From the NCBI GenBank assembly GCA_022821065.1, contig JAJEEK010000021.1:1-64000 (forward strand): DNA of 64,000 nt, written 5' to 3'. Both the position numbers and the translations under genes were made by a program. The stretch comes from Candidatus Poribacteria bacterium (GTDB taxonomy: Bacteria; Poribacteria; WGA-4E; WGA-3G). Positions 18,014 through 27,373 of this stretch are shown here, piece after piece (position 1 is the stretch's first letter; the number at the start of each line of letters is the position of its first letter). The notes under the pieces are model-generated. The model was given only the letters and a program-made list of their open reading frames with translations, was not told where the DNA came from and did no database searches.

Positions 18014-19156
18014 TCACATCAATTCGACAAATACCTCATTTGCCAGGAAGAGGCCGCGTGCGGTGAGACGGAGATGCGTGGCTGTGCGTTCCAACAATCC
18101 TAAATCCATCCATTTTTTCAGGATACTCCCAAATGCGACTTCAATATTTTCACCGAATCGATTTCGGTAAGCGTCAAGAGAGATGCCTTCCCGTTTGCGG
18201 AGTGCGAGCATGAGTGTCTCCGCCTTTTCGGCGTGTCCGGTCAGGCATTCTGTGTCGGCAATGGGTTTGTTACGGTCGGAGAGTTGTTTAATATAAGGGG
18301 CGATGCCTCGGATATTAGCATAGCGTACGCCGTTAATATACCCCCACGCACCGACACCGAGTCCGATGCAGGGTTGGTTGTTCCAGTAGACGAGGTTGTG
18401 CCGCGCTTCGCGATTCGGTCTGGCGAAGTTACAGATTTCGTAGTGTTCGTATCCGTGCGCGGTGAGCGTCTCAATCGTGTATTGGAACATATCCGCTTCC
18501 GTGTCTTCAGTCGGGAGGTGGAGTTCACCGGCTTGCCACCATTCATAAAACGGGGTCGCTTCCTCCATGACGAGGTTATAGGCAGAGATATGTTCGGGTT
18601 CGAGAGCAATGACTTCGTTGAGGGTGTGGTGCCACATTTCCATCGCCTGTTCCGGGAGTGCGAAGATGAGGTCTATGTTGATATTCTCAAAACCGTTCTC
18701 ACGGGCAAGTTGGTAACTCTGGCGGAATTCTGCAACGGTGTGGATTCTGCCTAACTGTTTCAAGGTTTCGTCCTGCATCGCTTGGAGTCCGAAGCTGAGT
18801 CGGTTCACGCCGTTGTCTTGCATGATGCGGAGTTTCTCGGTATCGACTGTGCCAGGATTGCATTCTACGGTGATTTCGGTGTCCGATATGATTCGGAAAT
18901 GCTGATGGATATCGGTGAGCAGCTGCGACAGGGCGTTGGCAGAAAGGATGGAAGGCGTGCCGCCGCCGATGAAGATTGTTTGTAGGGGTTCGGTGTCTGG
19001 CGCGTAAAGTGCTATCTCTGTGCGGAGTGCGGTTAAGTATCCTTTCGCTTGCTCCTTGTGGAAGGTGTACGTATTGAAGGCGCAGTAGTAGCATTTCGTA
19101 GCACAAAATGGGATATGAATGTATACCGAAGTAGCGGCTTTATGAGAATAGTTCAT
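18014..19156 (-). CDS. hemW: Radical SAM heme chaperone HemW
   Basis: 380 residues, the typical HemW length. The cluster motif is Cys18-x3-Cys22-x2-Cys25 followed by Ala-Phe (PFCATKCYYCAFN). IFIGGGTPS near 62 and VECNPGTVD are SAM-binding parts. The HemW C-terminal domain ends LTARGLFLANEVFVEL. HemW-type proteins bind heme and a 4Fe-4S cluster and are often misnamed coproporphyrinogen oxidase. It overlaps the upstream antidote gene by the 4 bases ATGA, so translation is probably coupled. Confidence 0.9.
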   Translation of the reverse strand: MNYSHKAATSVYIHIPFCATKCYYCAFNTYTFHKEQAKGYLTALRTEIALYAPDTEPLQTIFIGGGTPSILSANALSQLLTDIHQHFRIISDTEITVECNPGTVDTEKLRIMQDNGVNRLSFGLQAMQDETLKQLGRIHTVAEFRQSYQLARENGFENINIDLIFALPEQAMEMWHHTLNEVIALEPEHISAYNLVMEEATPFYEWWQAGELHLPTEDTEADMFQYTIETLTAHGYEHYEICNFARPNREARHNLVYWNNQPCIGLGVGAWGYINGVRYANIRGIAPYIKQLSDRNKPIADTECLTGHAEKAETLMLALRKREGISLDAYRNRFGENIEVAFGSILKKWMDLGLLERTATHLRLTARGLFLANEVFVELM

Positions 19157-19488
19157 ACAGTGTGTGGGCGGTTTTCTCGTGCCTCTATCGAAAATTTAAA
19201 CCCTAACTCATGCAGTATTTGGCGTATCGTATTAATTTGTGGATTTCCATTTTCGGTAAGGACTTTGCTAAGCCCCTCGTTGGTAAGGCTGAGGCGTTCG
19301 GCCAATTTAGATATACCTCCTTGTGCCTCTGCTACGTCTTTAATTGCGAGTAGGAATGCATCTATATCCTCGTCTTTTTCATAATCCTCAAGCGCGACGG
19401 AAAGATATATCCTCGCGTCCTCTGGATCACGCAGTTGTTCAATGTGATAGTCTTTGAATTTTCTGTAGTTATGCATTTCTAATTCCAT
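19153..19488 (-). CDS. Orphan HigA-type antidote (HI1420 family)
   Basis: 111 residues. The segment FLLAIKDVAEAQGGISKLAERLSLTN followed by GNPQINTIRQILHELGFKFS is the helix-turn-helix core of the addiction-module antidote family. No toxin gene is next to it. Upstream, 10 bp away, is the alcohol dehydrogenase, and downstream it is coupled to hemW. It may now regulate hemW, or be a leftover. A relative is at 63601-63933. Confidence 0.8.
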   Translation of the reverse strand: MELEMHNYRKFKDYHIEQLRDPEDARIYLSVALEDYEKDEDIDAFLLAIKDVAEAQGGISKLAERLSLTNEGLSKVLTENGNPQINTIRQILHELGFKFSIEARENRPHTV

Positions 19489-19497
19489 AGCACCAAT

Positions 19498-20607
19498 TTA
19501 ATGAACCGCGTCGAATTCCAATCCGATTCGGATGGCTGAGCCTGTGTCTGCGTAGGAGAATGCCTCGTTGATCTTGCCGAACGGGAAGGTATCGGAGATA
19601 ATTTTGTGGAACGGGTACCTGCCGCGGGTGCGCAGTAGGAAGTCAAGCGCACGTGGGATAACCCACGGTTCGTAGACAATCACACCACGGATCGCCTTGC
19701 TACAGCGCACGATGTTACCCGGATCAATCTCTGTCGGGAATCCGAGGTTGATGTTTCCGATCCAGAGGTAGCGTCCACCCCATCGGAGCATCTCTACGCC
19801 TTCAGCGAGGACGCGTGGCGAGCCGACAAACTCGGCGACGAGGTCCGCACCGATGCCTCCCGTCTGGTCAAGGACGTATTCAACCCGTGATTTCATGTCA
19901 ACTTCATCGACATTGAGGGTCTCGTCAGCACCAAATTCCTTCGCAAGAGCAAGGCGTGCAGGCAGTCGGTCCAGAACGATGATTCTCCCCGCTCCCATCT
20001 CTTTTGCCACGGCAGTTGCGTAGAGCCCAAGTCCACCAGCACCTTGGATAACGACGGTATCGCCGAGGGTGATACCGATCTGGTTGAGTCCATAAATGAC
20101 TTCGGACAAGGCGCAGTTGATCGGTGATACGAGCGCGTCGGAGAGTTCGTCGGGAACTTTGAACACCCAATGTCCGGGTTTCATGTAATAGTATTCGCCG
20201 TAGGCACCGTGGAAGTGCGGTGGCTGTTCACTGGAGACACCGAGCCAATCTCGGTAGCGGTTCGGACAGCCGGGTTTCCCGTTGAGACACATCCAGCAGC
20301 GTTGGCACGGCTTGAAATAGGAGTAAGCGATACGGTCGCCTTCGGTCAGGGGTTGTCCGGTGCTATCGGTTGTGATATTGCGTCCCATCGCTTCGATTGT
20401 TCCAATCATTTCGTGTCCGAGCACTTGCGGGATACCACTCTCGATTTTGGGACCGTGTCCGCGCCAAAAATGCAGATCGGAGCCGCAGATATTCGCCATA
20501 CGGATACGCACGAGCATATCGTCAGGGGTAACGGACGGGATCGGGTATTCTCGGAATTCCATCGGCGTTTGTGCCTGCGTGAAGATAGCGACTTTTCCCG
20601 TTTTCAT
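19498..20607 (-). CDS. Zinc-dependent medium-chain alcohol dehydrogenase
   Basis: 369 residues, MDR superfamily. Catalytic zinc ligands include Cys41 (NICGSDLHFW) and His65-Glu66 (LGHEMIGT). The four structural zinc cysteines are 101, 104, 107 and 114. The Rossmann motif GAGGLGLYA (about 190-198) followed by LDRL indicates NAD rather than NADP. It oxidises a polyol, threonine-like or aromatic alcohol. The exact substrate cannot be read from the sequence. A Shine-Dalgarno AAGGAAA precedes the ATG. Confidence 0.88.
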   Translation of the reverse strand: MKTGKVAIFTQAQTPMEFREYPIPSVTPDDMLVRIRMANICGSDLHFWRGHGPKIESGIPQVLGHEMIGTIEAMGRNITTDSTGQPLTEGDRIAYSYFKPCQRCWMCLNGKPGCPNRYRDWLGVSSEQPPHFHGAYGEYYYMKPGHWVFKVPDELSDALVSPINCALSEVIYGLNQIGITLGDTVVIQGAGGLGLYATAVAKEMGAGRIIVLDRLPARLALAKEFGADETLNVDEVDMKSRVEYVLDQTGGIGADLVAEFVGSPRVLAEGVEMLRWGGRYLWIGNINLGFPTEIDPGNIVRCSKAIRGVIVYEPWVIPRALDFLLRTRGRYPFHKIISDTFPFGKINEAFSYADTGSAIRIGLEFDAVH

Positions 20608-20655
20608 TTTTTAAATTTCCTTGCGGTTCGGTGAGATGGGTCTGGGCTTTGATGT

Positions 20656-20991
20656 TCAGACGACAGTAGAAATGTTAATCTCAGCTGGAGGCGTATCAGC
20701 GGGTCTCTCACGCACAACAATTTCAATATCGCGATCCAATTTTCTGAGCATGGCAAATAGGTGTTCGATCGAGAAATCGTCGAGCCTGCCGTTTAAAAGT
20801 GCCGTGATTTCGCGCTTACTAATACCGAGCTGCTTAGCTGCCTTGCCACGCTTAAGTTTCCTTTCAGTTATAATATCATAGATTATCATGGCAAGACGAG
20901 TTTTCGCGAGATATTCTTCTGGATTGGGTATTTCCAAATCCTTGAATACATTACCGCTGCCTATTTCGTATTCAATTTTTTCGTTAGTCAT
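20656..20991 (-). CDS. XRE-family antitoxin (HigA-like)
   Basis: 111 residues from MTNEKIEYE, chosen because AAGGAG lies 7 nt before that ATG. It has a helix-turn-helix (RGKAAKQLGISKREITALLN) and a C-terminal acidic and hydrophobic tail. The start overlaps the end of the upstream toxin gene by 8 bp. It should bind the toxin and repress the shared promoter. It contains no peptidase or SpoVT domain. Confidence 0.85.
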   Translation of the reverse strand: MTNEKIEYEIGSGNVFKDLEIPNPEEYLAKTRLAMIIYDIITERKLKRGKAAKQLGISKREITALLNGRLDDFSIEHLFAMLRKLDRDIEIVVRERPADTPPAEINISTVV

Positions 20992-21349
20992 TTTCATTCT
21001 CCTTTTGAGCGAGCACTTTTGCCTCATTCAAACGCCTGCGAATTAAAGCAATCTCTTGTTTCGGAGTTTTTATCCTGAATTTCGATTTTTTTTGGAAGCA
21101 ATGGAGCACATAAATCACGTTCCCCAGATTGACTGCGTAAATCGCCCGGTAGGTGTTACGGTCATAATTGCTCACGATTTCATATACACCCGAAAATCCT
21201 CGCAAGAGCTTGACATTGTGATGTGTTAATCCTGCTTGTGCTCTTTCTAAAATGAAACCTATCTCATGCCGCACGCTGGCGGGAAATGTTAATAACCGCT
21301 TTTTGGAGTCTCCAACCCAGACAACGGGGTTCATTTCTTTTTTTTGCAT
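20984..21349 (-). CDS. HigB/RelE-type toxin (phage Gp49-like)
   Basis: 121 residues. The order VVWVGDSKKRLLTFPASVRHEI, VKLLRGFSGVYEIVSNYDRNTYRAIYAVN and IYVLHCFQKKSKFRIKTP is the Gp49-like/RelE mRNA-cleaving toxin family. The basic tail ends in QEIALIRRRL. It is followed with overlap by its XRE antitoxin, in toxin-first order. Which of the two near starts (MQKKEM or MNPVVW) is used is open. Confidence 0.88.
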   Translation of the reverse strand: MQKKEMNPVVWVGDSKKRLLTFPASVRHEIGFILERAQAGLTHHNVKLLRGFSGVYEIVSNYDRNTYRAIYAVNLGNVIYVLHCFQKKSKFRIKTPKQEIALIRRRLNEAKVLAQKENEND

Positions 21350-21367
21350 TTATTAGAAATATCAACC

Positions 21368-21760
21368 TTAATATTCATCGAAATTGACAACTTTCCAACG
21401 TCCGTCAATCTGTTCGGTCTGGATGACGACTTTTCGGGTATGCGTTGCCGTATCACTGATTTTGATGGTGAGTTGGTAGTTGAATAGGACGTGCGCCTCG
21501 TCTTCCTCTTCCCCGATCGGTTTGTATGTCATATCCGGCACTTCATCGAATTGTTGTCCGGGATCTCGCACTTCACTCACACGTGCGATTTCGTCTTCGA
21601 GTTTTTGTGCTGCGAGTCCGTGGCTGAGCAGGAGTGCTGCGGCTTGGTCAGCGCGCTGGTAGTAGTTATAGATAAAGTCTTCACTGACCGCGCGCGGGGT
21701 GTTCCTGTTTGAACAGGCGAACACTAATAGCGTCAACAGTAGCAGGTATCGTGGTTTCAT
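21368..21760 (-). CDS. Small lipoprotein
   Basis: 130 residues from MKPRYLLLL, which has GAGAGG just upstream. The lipobox LLVFAC is clear and predicts a membrane-anchored lipoprotein. The remainder ends VVIQTEQIDGRWKVVNFDEY, the common shape of a small NTF2-like or DUF4878-type domain. It starts 2 bp after the NAGPA-type gene and is probably in one operon with it. The function is unknown. Confidence 0.75.
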   Translation of the reverse strand: MKPRYLLLLTLLVFACSNRNTPRAVSEDFIYNYYQRADQAAALLLSHGLAAQKLEDEIARVSEVRDPGQQFDEVPDMTYKPIGEEEDEAHVLFNYQLTIKISDTATHTRKVVIQTEQIDGRWKVVNFDEY

Positions 21761-21762
21761 GT

Positions 21763-23079
21763 TCACCTCTCTTTTGCCCGGATCATTGCGACGTTGAAGA
21801 TACGACGTTCATAGCCGTGTGCGGGACTGTTCGCGACTTCACCTAATGCCCAGAGCGTTGAGGAGCTGCCGCCATCGAAGTTGATGGCGTGTTTGATACC
21901 GAGTTCACTGAAAAATCTTCCCATATCGTAGAGCGTCATCCCCATACTGTAGCCTTGCTGCCTACCGTCAACGGCAATCAGGAAGAGTTTATCATCATTA
22001 AATCCTAAAGCACTGCGTGGGTGGCGCGAGGCACCGTTGCGGTGTGCGTACGCACTCTGACCACGAGACCTGCCAAACGCAACCAGTTCAGGTTCGACCT
22101 CGCCATCTCGGACGAGCCGTAGGTTTCCGCCGACGCCTCGCTGTACCTGCTGCCATTTCTCAGGTGTTAGCGCGATTTCCAGTGTGCCGGTTGCTGACGC
22201 AGTGATGATCCTAAGCCAATGGCGTGCGGTGCGCTGCTCCATTGCGAGAACCACACCGTCCCGCGGTATCGTACTGTCACCACGCCGGTTGATCCCAGCG
22301 ACGACGAATCTGCTGGTGTATTTTCCAGTAAGCGGAAGTTCAAGCTTTTCAAGTATGAACTCGTAGGCTCGACGTGTGAGTGTCCTGGGTCCAAAACGTG
22401 GCGTATAGAGGACCACCGGCGCATACGAATCACAGATTTGGTTGATGGCATCAATGGACAGTGTGTCTTGGCTGCCGTCGATGCGGAGTTTCCCGTTGAG
22501 TTGGACGCTGTCGAGAAGGAATTCACCGTCTGGTGTAACACCGAAACTGGTTTCACCCCAAGCGGATGGCGGCGAGTAGCCCCATCTATCGCGCGCTATC
22601 GGGATGCTGACGAGCTCTCCATCTTGGATGTGTAGGTTAAAAGTCATACCGCCGCGTCCATAAGAGTCGCCGCGGATACCGAAACTTCCGTTGACACCGG
22701 CGAGTGGCAGGATACCTCTTTTCATGAGTCGCAGCGTCGCATCGGTAATCGTTTCACGTCCTATGATCTGGTCGTTGGCGAGTTCAATGTCAAATTGGAG
22801 ATTGGTTGCATTGCGATCCATCTCTGCGACGTAAACGGCAGCGCCCCCGACCCACCAGTAACGGTGGAGCCGAAAGCCCGGGAGCCAGCGTTTACGATTG
22901 AGGTCATCGCGTTTTCTAACGGTATCCGGTAACTTCTCAGCGTACTTGTCTGTGGCAGCGATACTGCCGAAAAAGAGATGATCAACGCCTCGCAGTGCAC
23001 TAAGGACCACAACAAGGAACAGGATGAGCAGGCAAACCGTAATAAGTCGTGTGAGATGAGATTTGTTTTCTTTTGTCAT
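21763..23079 (-). CDS. Secreted phosphodiester glycosidase (NAGPA domain)
   Basis: 438 residues with one N-terminal membrane segment (about 13-30). The domain has GVNGSFGIRGDSYGRGGMTF and, near the C-terminus, MGRFFSELGIKHAINFDGGS then SSTLWALGEV, the marks of the N-acetylglucosamine-1-phosphodiester alpha-N-acetylglucosaminidase fold. Bacterial relatives act on cell-surface sugar-phosphates. The last residues IFNVAMIRAKER are normal for the family. It is followed by a small lipoprotein gene. Confidence 0.82.
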   Translation of the reverse strand: MTKENKSHLTRLITVCLLILFLVVVLSALRGVDHLFFGSIAATDKYAEKLPDTVRKRDDLNRKRWLPGFRLHRYWWVGGAAVYVAEMDRNATNLQFDIELANDQIIGRETITDATLRLMKRGILPLAGVNGSFGIRGDSYGRGGMTFNLHIQDGELVSIPIARDRWGYSPPSAWGETSFGVTPDGEFLLDSVQLNGKLRIDGSQDTLSIDAINQICDSYAPVVLYTPRFGPRTLTRRAYEFILEKLELPLTGKYTSRFVVAGINRRGDSTIPRDGVVLAMEQRTARHWLRIITASATGTLEIALTPEKWQQVQRGVGGNLRLVRDGEVEPELVAFGRSRGQSAYAHRNGASRHPRSALGFNDDKLFLIAVDGRQQGYSMGMTLYDMGRFFSELGIKHAINFDGGSSSTLWALGEVANSPAHGYERRIFNVAMIRAKER

Positions 23080-23169
23080 TTTGTTTCTGTATTTTAGCCA
23101 TTAGCCGTGGGAAACTATCAGCCGTCAGCAAAGAGGTTTTTGAGGCCTTCAAGTTTCTGTGTAAAATCC

Positions 23170-23194
23170 GGCGCAGTTACAAACAGCGCCTACC
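23170..23194. repeat. Short palindrome
   Basis: GGCGC pairs with GCGCC around a loop containing AGTTACAAACA, and CTACC follows. It is an imperfect member of the GTAGG...GGTT/AACC...CCTAC family, lying between the NAGPA-type gene and the threonine synthase-like gene. Confidence 0.5.
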
Positions 23195-23207
23195 GTTATA
23201 GGGTCCG

Positions 23208-24308
23208 CTAAATGGCTTTTAAGCCGGTGCCGGTGAGGATTGACACGACTTGGTCTCCTGATGTTACGATACCTGCGTCTCGGAACTTCTCATAAGCTTG
23301 GACAACTACGGCGGAAGTCGGTTCGACATAGATGCCTTTTGCCGCGAGTGTTGTCAGTCCTGTTTTGATGTCTGTGTCATTGACAGTTGTAAATGCGCCG
23401 TTTGTGGTTGTGACTGCCTCTAAAATCAGCTGTCCTCGGATAGGCAGTTCCGCGGTAATTCCTTCAGCGAGTGTTTTGCCGGTCTGCGCCATTCGTGTAA
23501 CGGATGGCGTCTTATTAACGTCCGCATTGTAAATTGGACAACAGACATCGGGTTGAACCCCGAGGAGGCGCGGGATATTTTTAATGCGTCCTTGCGTCTG
23601 TAGTTCACGGAAACCGATATAAAGTCCTAAGTAGATGCTCCCGAATCCGACGGGACAGATAACGTGTGTCGGCGGGTGCCATCCGAGCTGCTCAACGATT
23701 TCGTAAGCAAGCGTTTTGGTGCCTTCTAAGAAGAAGGGATGCCAGTTGTGGGAGGCGTAACAGGTGGTCTCTGCTGCGTATTTCACTGCCTCTGTCGTTG
23801 CCATGCGGTTCCCTGGCACTAATTTTAACTCGGCACCGTAGGCGGAAATCTGTTTTAATTTTCCTTGCGACGTGGATTCCGGACAGTAGATGGTGCAGTG
23901 GATACCTGCTCTTGCGCTATAGGCGGCGATCGCTGCGCCTGCGTTGCCTGATGAATCCTCGACGACCGCTTCGACCCCCAATGCTTTGAGATGCGTCAGC
24001 AAAACAGACGCGCCTCTGTCCTTATAGGAGCCGGTTGGACAGAGGTAATCCAGTTTGACGAAATGCCCTGGGGCATTGACATCCAGTGGGACGAGCGGGG
24101 TCATGCCTTCACCGAGCGTGACAATCTCTGTGTCCGTGTCAATTGGCAGTGCCTCCCGATACCGCCAGAGCGACATCGCTGCTGGCACCTGTGGGTTCGG
24201 ACATATCTGCGACTCTGTGGCTAAGGTTAAGGCATTCCCGCAGTCGCACTGATACCGTAGCGGCGATATTTCGTAGGTTTTATTGCATTTTGCACAGAGA
24301 TAGTTCAT
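23208..24308 (-). CDS. thrC: Threonine synthase-like PLP enzyme
   Basis: 366 residues. The N-terminus has a zinc ribbon (Cys5, Cys8, Cys21, Cys23), as in class II threonine synthases. The PLP lysine is Lys96 in PTGSYKDRGA, then SSGNAGAAIAAYSARAGI binds the phosphate, and VGFGSIYLG continues the fold. It should convert O-phosphohomoserine to threonine. Related enzymes act on other hydroxyamino acids, so the gene symbol is moderately certain. Together with the aspartokinase at 56-57 kb it would serve the aspartate family pathway, though the two are not in one operon. Confidence 0.85.
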   Translation of the reverse strand: MNYLCAKCNKTYEISPLRYQCDCGNALTLATESQICPNPQVPAAMSLWRYREALPIDTDTEIVTLGEGMTPLVPLDVNAPGHFVKLDYLCPTGSYKDRGASVLLTHLKALGVEAVVEDSSGNAGAAIAAYSARAGIHCTIYCPESTSQGKLKQISAYGAELKLVPGNRMATTEAVKYAAETTCYASHNWHPFFLEGTKTLAYEIVEQLGWHPPTHVICPVGFGSIYLGLYIGFRELQTQGRIKNIPRLLGVQPDVCCPIYNADVNKTPSVTRMAQTGKTLAEGITAELPIRGQLILEAVTTTNGAFTTVNDTDIKTGLTTLAAKGIYVEPTSAVVVQAYEKFRDAGIVTSGDQVVSILTGTGLKAI

Positions 24309-24330
24309 TGTTAGTTATCAGTCGTCAGAA

Positions 24331-24353
24331 GTGCGGTTCCAACCGCACCTACC
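24331..24353. repeat. Short perfect palindrome
   Basis: GTGCGGTT-CC-AACCGCAC followed by CTACC, between the threonine synthase-like gene and the next secreted protein gene. Confidence 0.6.
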
Positions 24354-24361
24354 AAAACACG

Positions 24362-25045
24362 TTATTTATTTCCTGTTTTGAGTTGTCCCCAAGTTGTTGT
24401 TAATTTTGCTGCTGGATCGACGGCTTGTGGGATACCGAACGGACTGTCGACATCGAAATCTTCTGGCGGTTCAATTGTACTGAACCAGACGCGATTAATC
24501 CAGATGGCTCCACGGCCATGAGAGGAGAACCGGAAGTCTGAGCCGTTTGCGCGATTCTCAAAGCGTCCGTCTTTGATTTCCCAGATGTGAACGAGCCATT
24601 CATCTGTTCCACCAAGTTTTATTGGGAGGAACGCGCCATCGCCTGCACCCCGGAACGCGCCGCCAACAGGGCCGGCACCGTTGCTGTCGTATTGGCAGTT
24701 AATCTCCGGTGCTTCATTGGAGTCGAAATACTCCATGACAATCCACGCCTTATGATCACCACCAAACAGAAATGTGTCATCAATCTTGAAGTACATGTGA
24801 TTGTGTCCGGGACCGTTATAGGGCCAGGGGTTCTCTAAACAATCAATGCCATCCTGCTCTGCGGGTTCCGTTACGCCATCGCCTTGTTCGCTTTGGGTGA
24901 GTAAAACGCCTTCGCTCTCTTCGCCGAGGTCTACCCAGATATAGTTTACACCTTCTTTAGGTTCCTCCGCCGCGAATGTGCCGACTGCGATCAGCATACA
25001 CTGTGCTAATATCAGTGCTGTTGTCCATTGGATACGCTTTAGCAT
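24362..25045 (-). CDS. Secreted protein with TTTWGQLK C-terminus
   Basis: 227 residues from MLKRIQWTTALI, chosen by the Shine-Dalgarno AAGGGGGAA. A signal peptide ends at TFAAEEP. The body, with IWVDLGEESEGVLLTQSEQG, FRFSSHGRGAIWINRVWF and EIKDGRFENRANG, resembles a secreted carbohydrate- or lectin-type jelly roll. The last residues, AAKLTTTWGQLKTGNK, share a motif with the TolB-like and ThuA-like proteins at 43.9-45.7 kb. No enzyme family is recognised. Confidence 0.7.
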   Translation of the reverse strand: MLKRIQWTTALILAQCMLIAVGTFAAEEPKEGVNYIWVDLGEESEGVLLTQSEQGDGVTEPAEQDGIDCLENPWPYNGPGHNHMYFKIDDTFLFGGDHKAWIVMEYFDSNEAPEINCQYDSNGAGPVGGAFRGAGDGAFLPIKLGGTDEWLVHIWEIKDGRFENRANGSDFRFSSHGRGAIWINRVWFSTIEPPEDFDVDSPFGIPQAVDPAAKLTTTWGQLKTGNK

Positions 25046-25216
25046 GATTTCCCCCTTAAATTTTGCCGTTAAAGTTAACACGGTTCACGACCTGAAAGAC
25101 AGGTCTTCGGAGGTGGCTATTTCCCACTTCCGGTAATATTTGAGAGAGTGATATATCTATAGTGTGCCAATAGTTTTGCCTTGAATATTCAGTGAGAGAG
25201 AGATGTGATATAAATA

Positions 25217-27061
25217 CTATTTCAAAATGAGCATCCGTTTTGTCTGCTGGAAAACAGGCGTTGTCAATTGATAGAAGTAGACACCGCTGGCAACGGGTTC
25301 ACCTAACGCATTACGTCCATCCCAATACGCAGCACGTGCCCGACTGTTATAGAAACCTGCGGATTGGAAACCGAGCGGGAGCGTCCGAACCAACTTGCCG
25401 GTGGTATCATAAATGGAGACCGAGACAGAACTGTCTTCCGAGAGTTGGTACGGAATCCATGTTTCAGGATTAAACGGGTTCGGGTAGTTCTGTAATAACT
25501 GACTCCGCTTCGGGGTCCCGATGCCGTCGAGTGTCACAGTCATTACAGCCTTTTCGAGATGCGCTGCGTCTACTGTGAAACCGAATCTTTCTGAAACGAC
25601 ATTTCCATCCGTATCGGAGACGACTACTTCGAGTGTGTCACCGACTTCAACGACGCTTCGGTAGTTCAGATCCGCTGTCGCAGCGGCGAAATAATTGCCG
25701 CGAACTTCAGAAGTCATGACGCTGTTCGTCCGGAGATTTCGGACTTCAACCGTATAACCGTTGCTGTCCGCGATGCCGTCTAACTTTCCGCTAACCACGA
25801 ATGCCCACGTTTCTTGAGCAACCCCGCTGTCCCCCCTTATCAAGGGCGTAATGGCAGGTGGTGCTGCGGGAGCCTCGGTCTGGTTTGTCCACGCTGTTCC
25901 AGTGAAGACAAGATCGCGTGCTTGTGGTAGATTGACGATGTACCCTTTTGCTCCTTCAATTGGAAACCCGTTATCGGGTGCGTTCGGTGTCCACGCGATA
26001 AAGTTTTGGTTGTCGGTATCAAGTGTTATAACCGCTGTTGCACCTGTCTTTGCTGCAAGCGAGCGTGCTGTCATGTGGACAGTCGGTTTCAACGGCACAG
26101 ACAGCATATTCAAACCGTTAGAGAGGTGCATAGAAAAAATATTGCCGAAACCTTCTCCGTTGGGCTGTGCTTTAGGTCTACCGACGAAACCAAGTCTACG
26201 ACCATCTGCTAAGTCATAAAACCCGATAATACTTCCATCTTGATTAACATTTCGGACGACAGTGATAACACTGCCTGGGAGTCGCACTTCATAGAGGGTG
26301 CCGCTGGGCAGCAGGATATAGGACCGCAGAATATCGTTTGCAGCTTTGGCTCTGAAGCCGATGAGACCGAGATCAGTGATGGTGTTCACAAATAGGAATT
26401 CAAGATTCGGCGTTGTCGGAAGGTCAATAGTGGTGAAACTGCCGTCGGGGTGACGTATGAACCCATGAAACATTCCATCGGCATCCACGTAGCTGCCCAC
26501 GACAGCACCTGCGGCGTTAACAAAGTCCCCATAAGTATTGATTGCGCCTGGAAATGTAATTGTCAGTTCCCCTGAGAAGGCGTGGCTGACTCCCGCTGCG
26601 TCAACGATATTACCGCTCAGTGCGCCCGTTTCGTCGCTAATACCGTAGATGTTGGTTTCGGCTGCCCCAGGAAAATCATATTGGCGGAGTTCGCCATTTT
26701 CCAAGACGACACCATGGTAAAGACCGTTGCTATCTTTGTAGTGTCCGGCGGCGTTCCCATTATTACCGAGCGCATAGAAATAGGTGTTCTGCGAGTCCGG
26801 GAAATCGTAGGTCGTAAAAACACCGTCTATCAACGTGAAGCCGATGGTTTTTTCGCCATCAGGACTTCGCGTGTTCCCTGCATAATCCCCGAAGTCGTTA
26901 CTTGCCGTCACTTCCAGAAAATCGACATCGGGAACTTCGATCGTCTCAAAGATATAATCTGCAATCGGTGTTTCGGCACCAACTTGTGCAACGGTGTCCG
27001 CTATGAAGCAGATGGTTAGAGTTATAGACAGAATAAGTGTTATTTTTATGTAGTGATGCAT
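25217..27061 (-). CDS. Secreted HAF-repeat protein, one module (paralogue 1)
   Basis: 614 residues, signal peptide at 1-25. One HAF-type module (about 35-300) consists of repeated units such as GFTLIDGVFTTYDFPDS and GDYAGNTRSPDG. It is followed by a domain with KGLNMLSVPLKPTVHMTARS and FPIEGAKGYIVNLPQ, an Ig-like domain, and the C-terminal tail NYPNPFNPETWIPYQL then AAYWDGRNALGEPVASGVYF. The tail is the FlgD-like fold seen on many secreted proteins of related uncultured bacteria and may serve for secretion or anchoring. It is the last gene of a tandem array of four. AAGGA precedes the ATG. Confidence 0.75.
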   Translation of the reverse strand: MHHYIKITLILSITLTICFIADTVAQVGAETPIADYIFETIEVPDVDFLEVTASNDFGDYAGNTRSPDGEKTIGFTLIDGVFTTYDFPDSQNTYFYALGNNGNAAGHYKDSNGLYHGVVLENGELRQYDFPGAAETNIYGISDETGALSGNIVDAAGVSHAFSGELTITFPGAINTYGDFVNAAGAVVGSYVDADGMFHGFIRHPDGSFTTIDLPTTPNLEFLFVNTITDLGLIGFRAKAANDILRSYILLPSGTLYEVRLPGSVITVVRNVNQDGSIIGFYDLADGRRLGFVGRPKAQPNGEGFGNIFSMHLSNGLNMLSVPLKPTVHMTARSLAAKTGATAVITLDTDNQNFIAWTPNAPDNGFPIEGAKGYIVNLPQARDLVFTGTAWTNQTEAPAAPPAITPLIRGDSGVAQETWAFVVSGKLDGIADSNGYTVEVRNLRTNSVMTSEVRGNYFAAATADLNYRSVVEVGDTLEVVVSDTDGNVVSERFGFTVDAAHLEKAVMTVTLDGIGTPKRSQLLQNYPNPFNPETWIPYQLSEDSSVSVSIYDTTGKLVRTLPLGFQSAGFYNSRARAAYWDGRNALGEPVASGVYFYQLTTPVFQQTKRMLILK

Positions 27062-27329
27062 ATCAATCCTTTTTTAATATGTGTTTGGAAATCGTGAGTA
27101 AACGGTTTTTGCTCAAATGAGATATTCAAACCGATATCAAAAGTATTCTCTACGGATATTATAGCACTTTTCTCTGATATTGACTACTTTTTATTTTTCG
27201 CGGATAAGGAGATTGTCGCTTACCGCAGGGGATGGAATTTGGCGGGTTGGAATTTTTACGTCAACGGGTAGAAAAAAGACAGATGAGGCTTGAAACGCCG
27301 TCTGCCTAAGAGGTATTGCGGAGGTAATA

Positions 27330-27356
27330 GTAGGTGGGGTTACAAACCCCACCTAC
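27330..27356. repeat. Perfect 12-bp-stem palindrome
   Basis: GTAGGTGGGGTT-ACA-AACCCCACCTAC lies between two HAF genes, 18 bp after the stop of paralogue 2. It is the cleanest member of the family. Confidence 0.75.
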
Positions 27357-27373
27357 ACAACGGTTCTATGATG

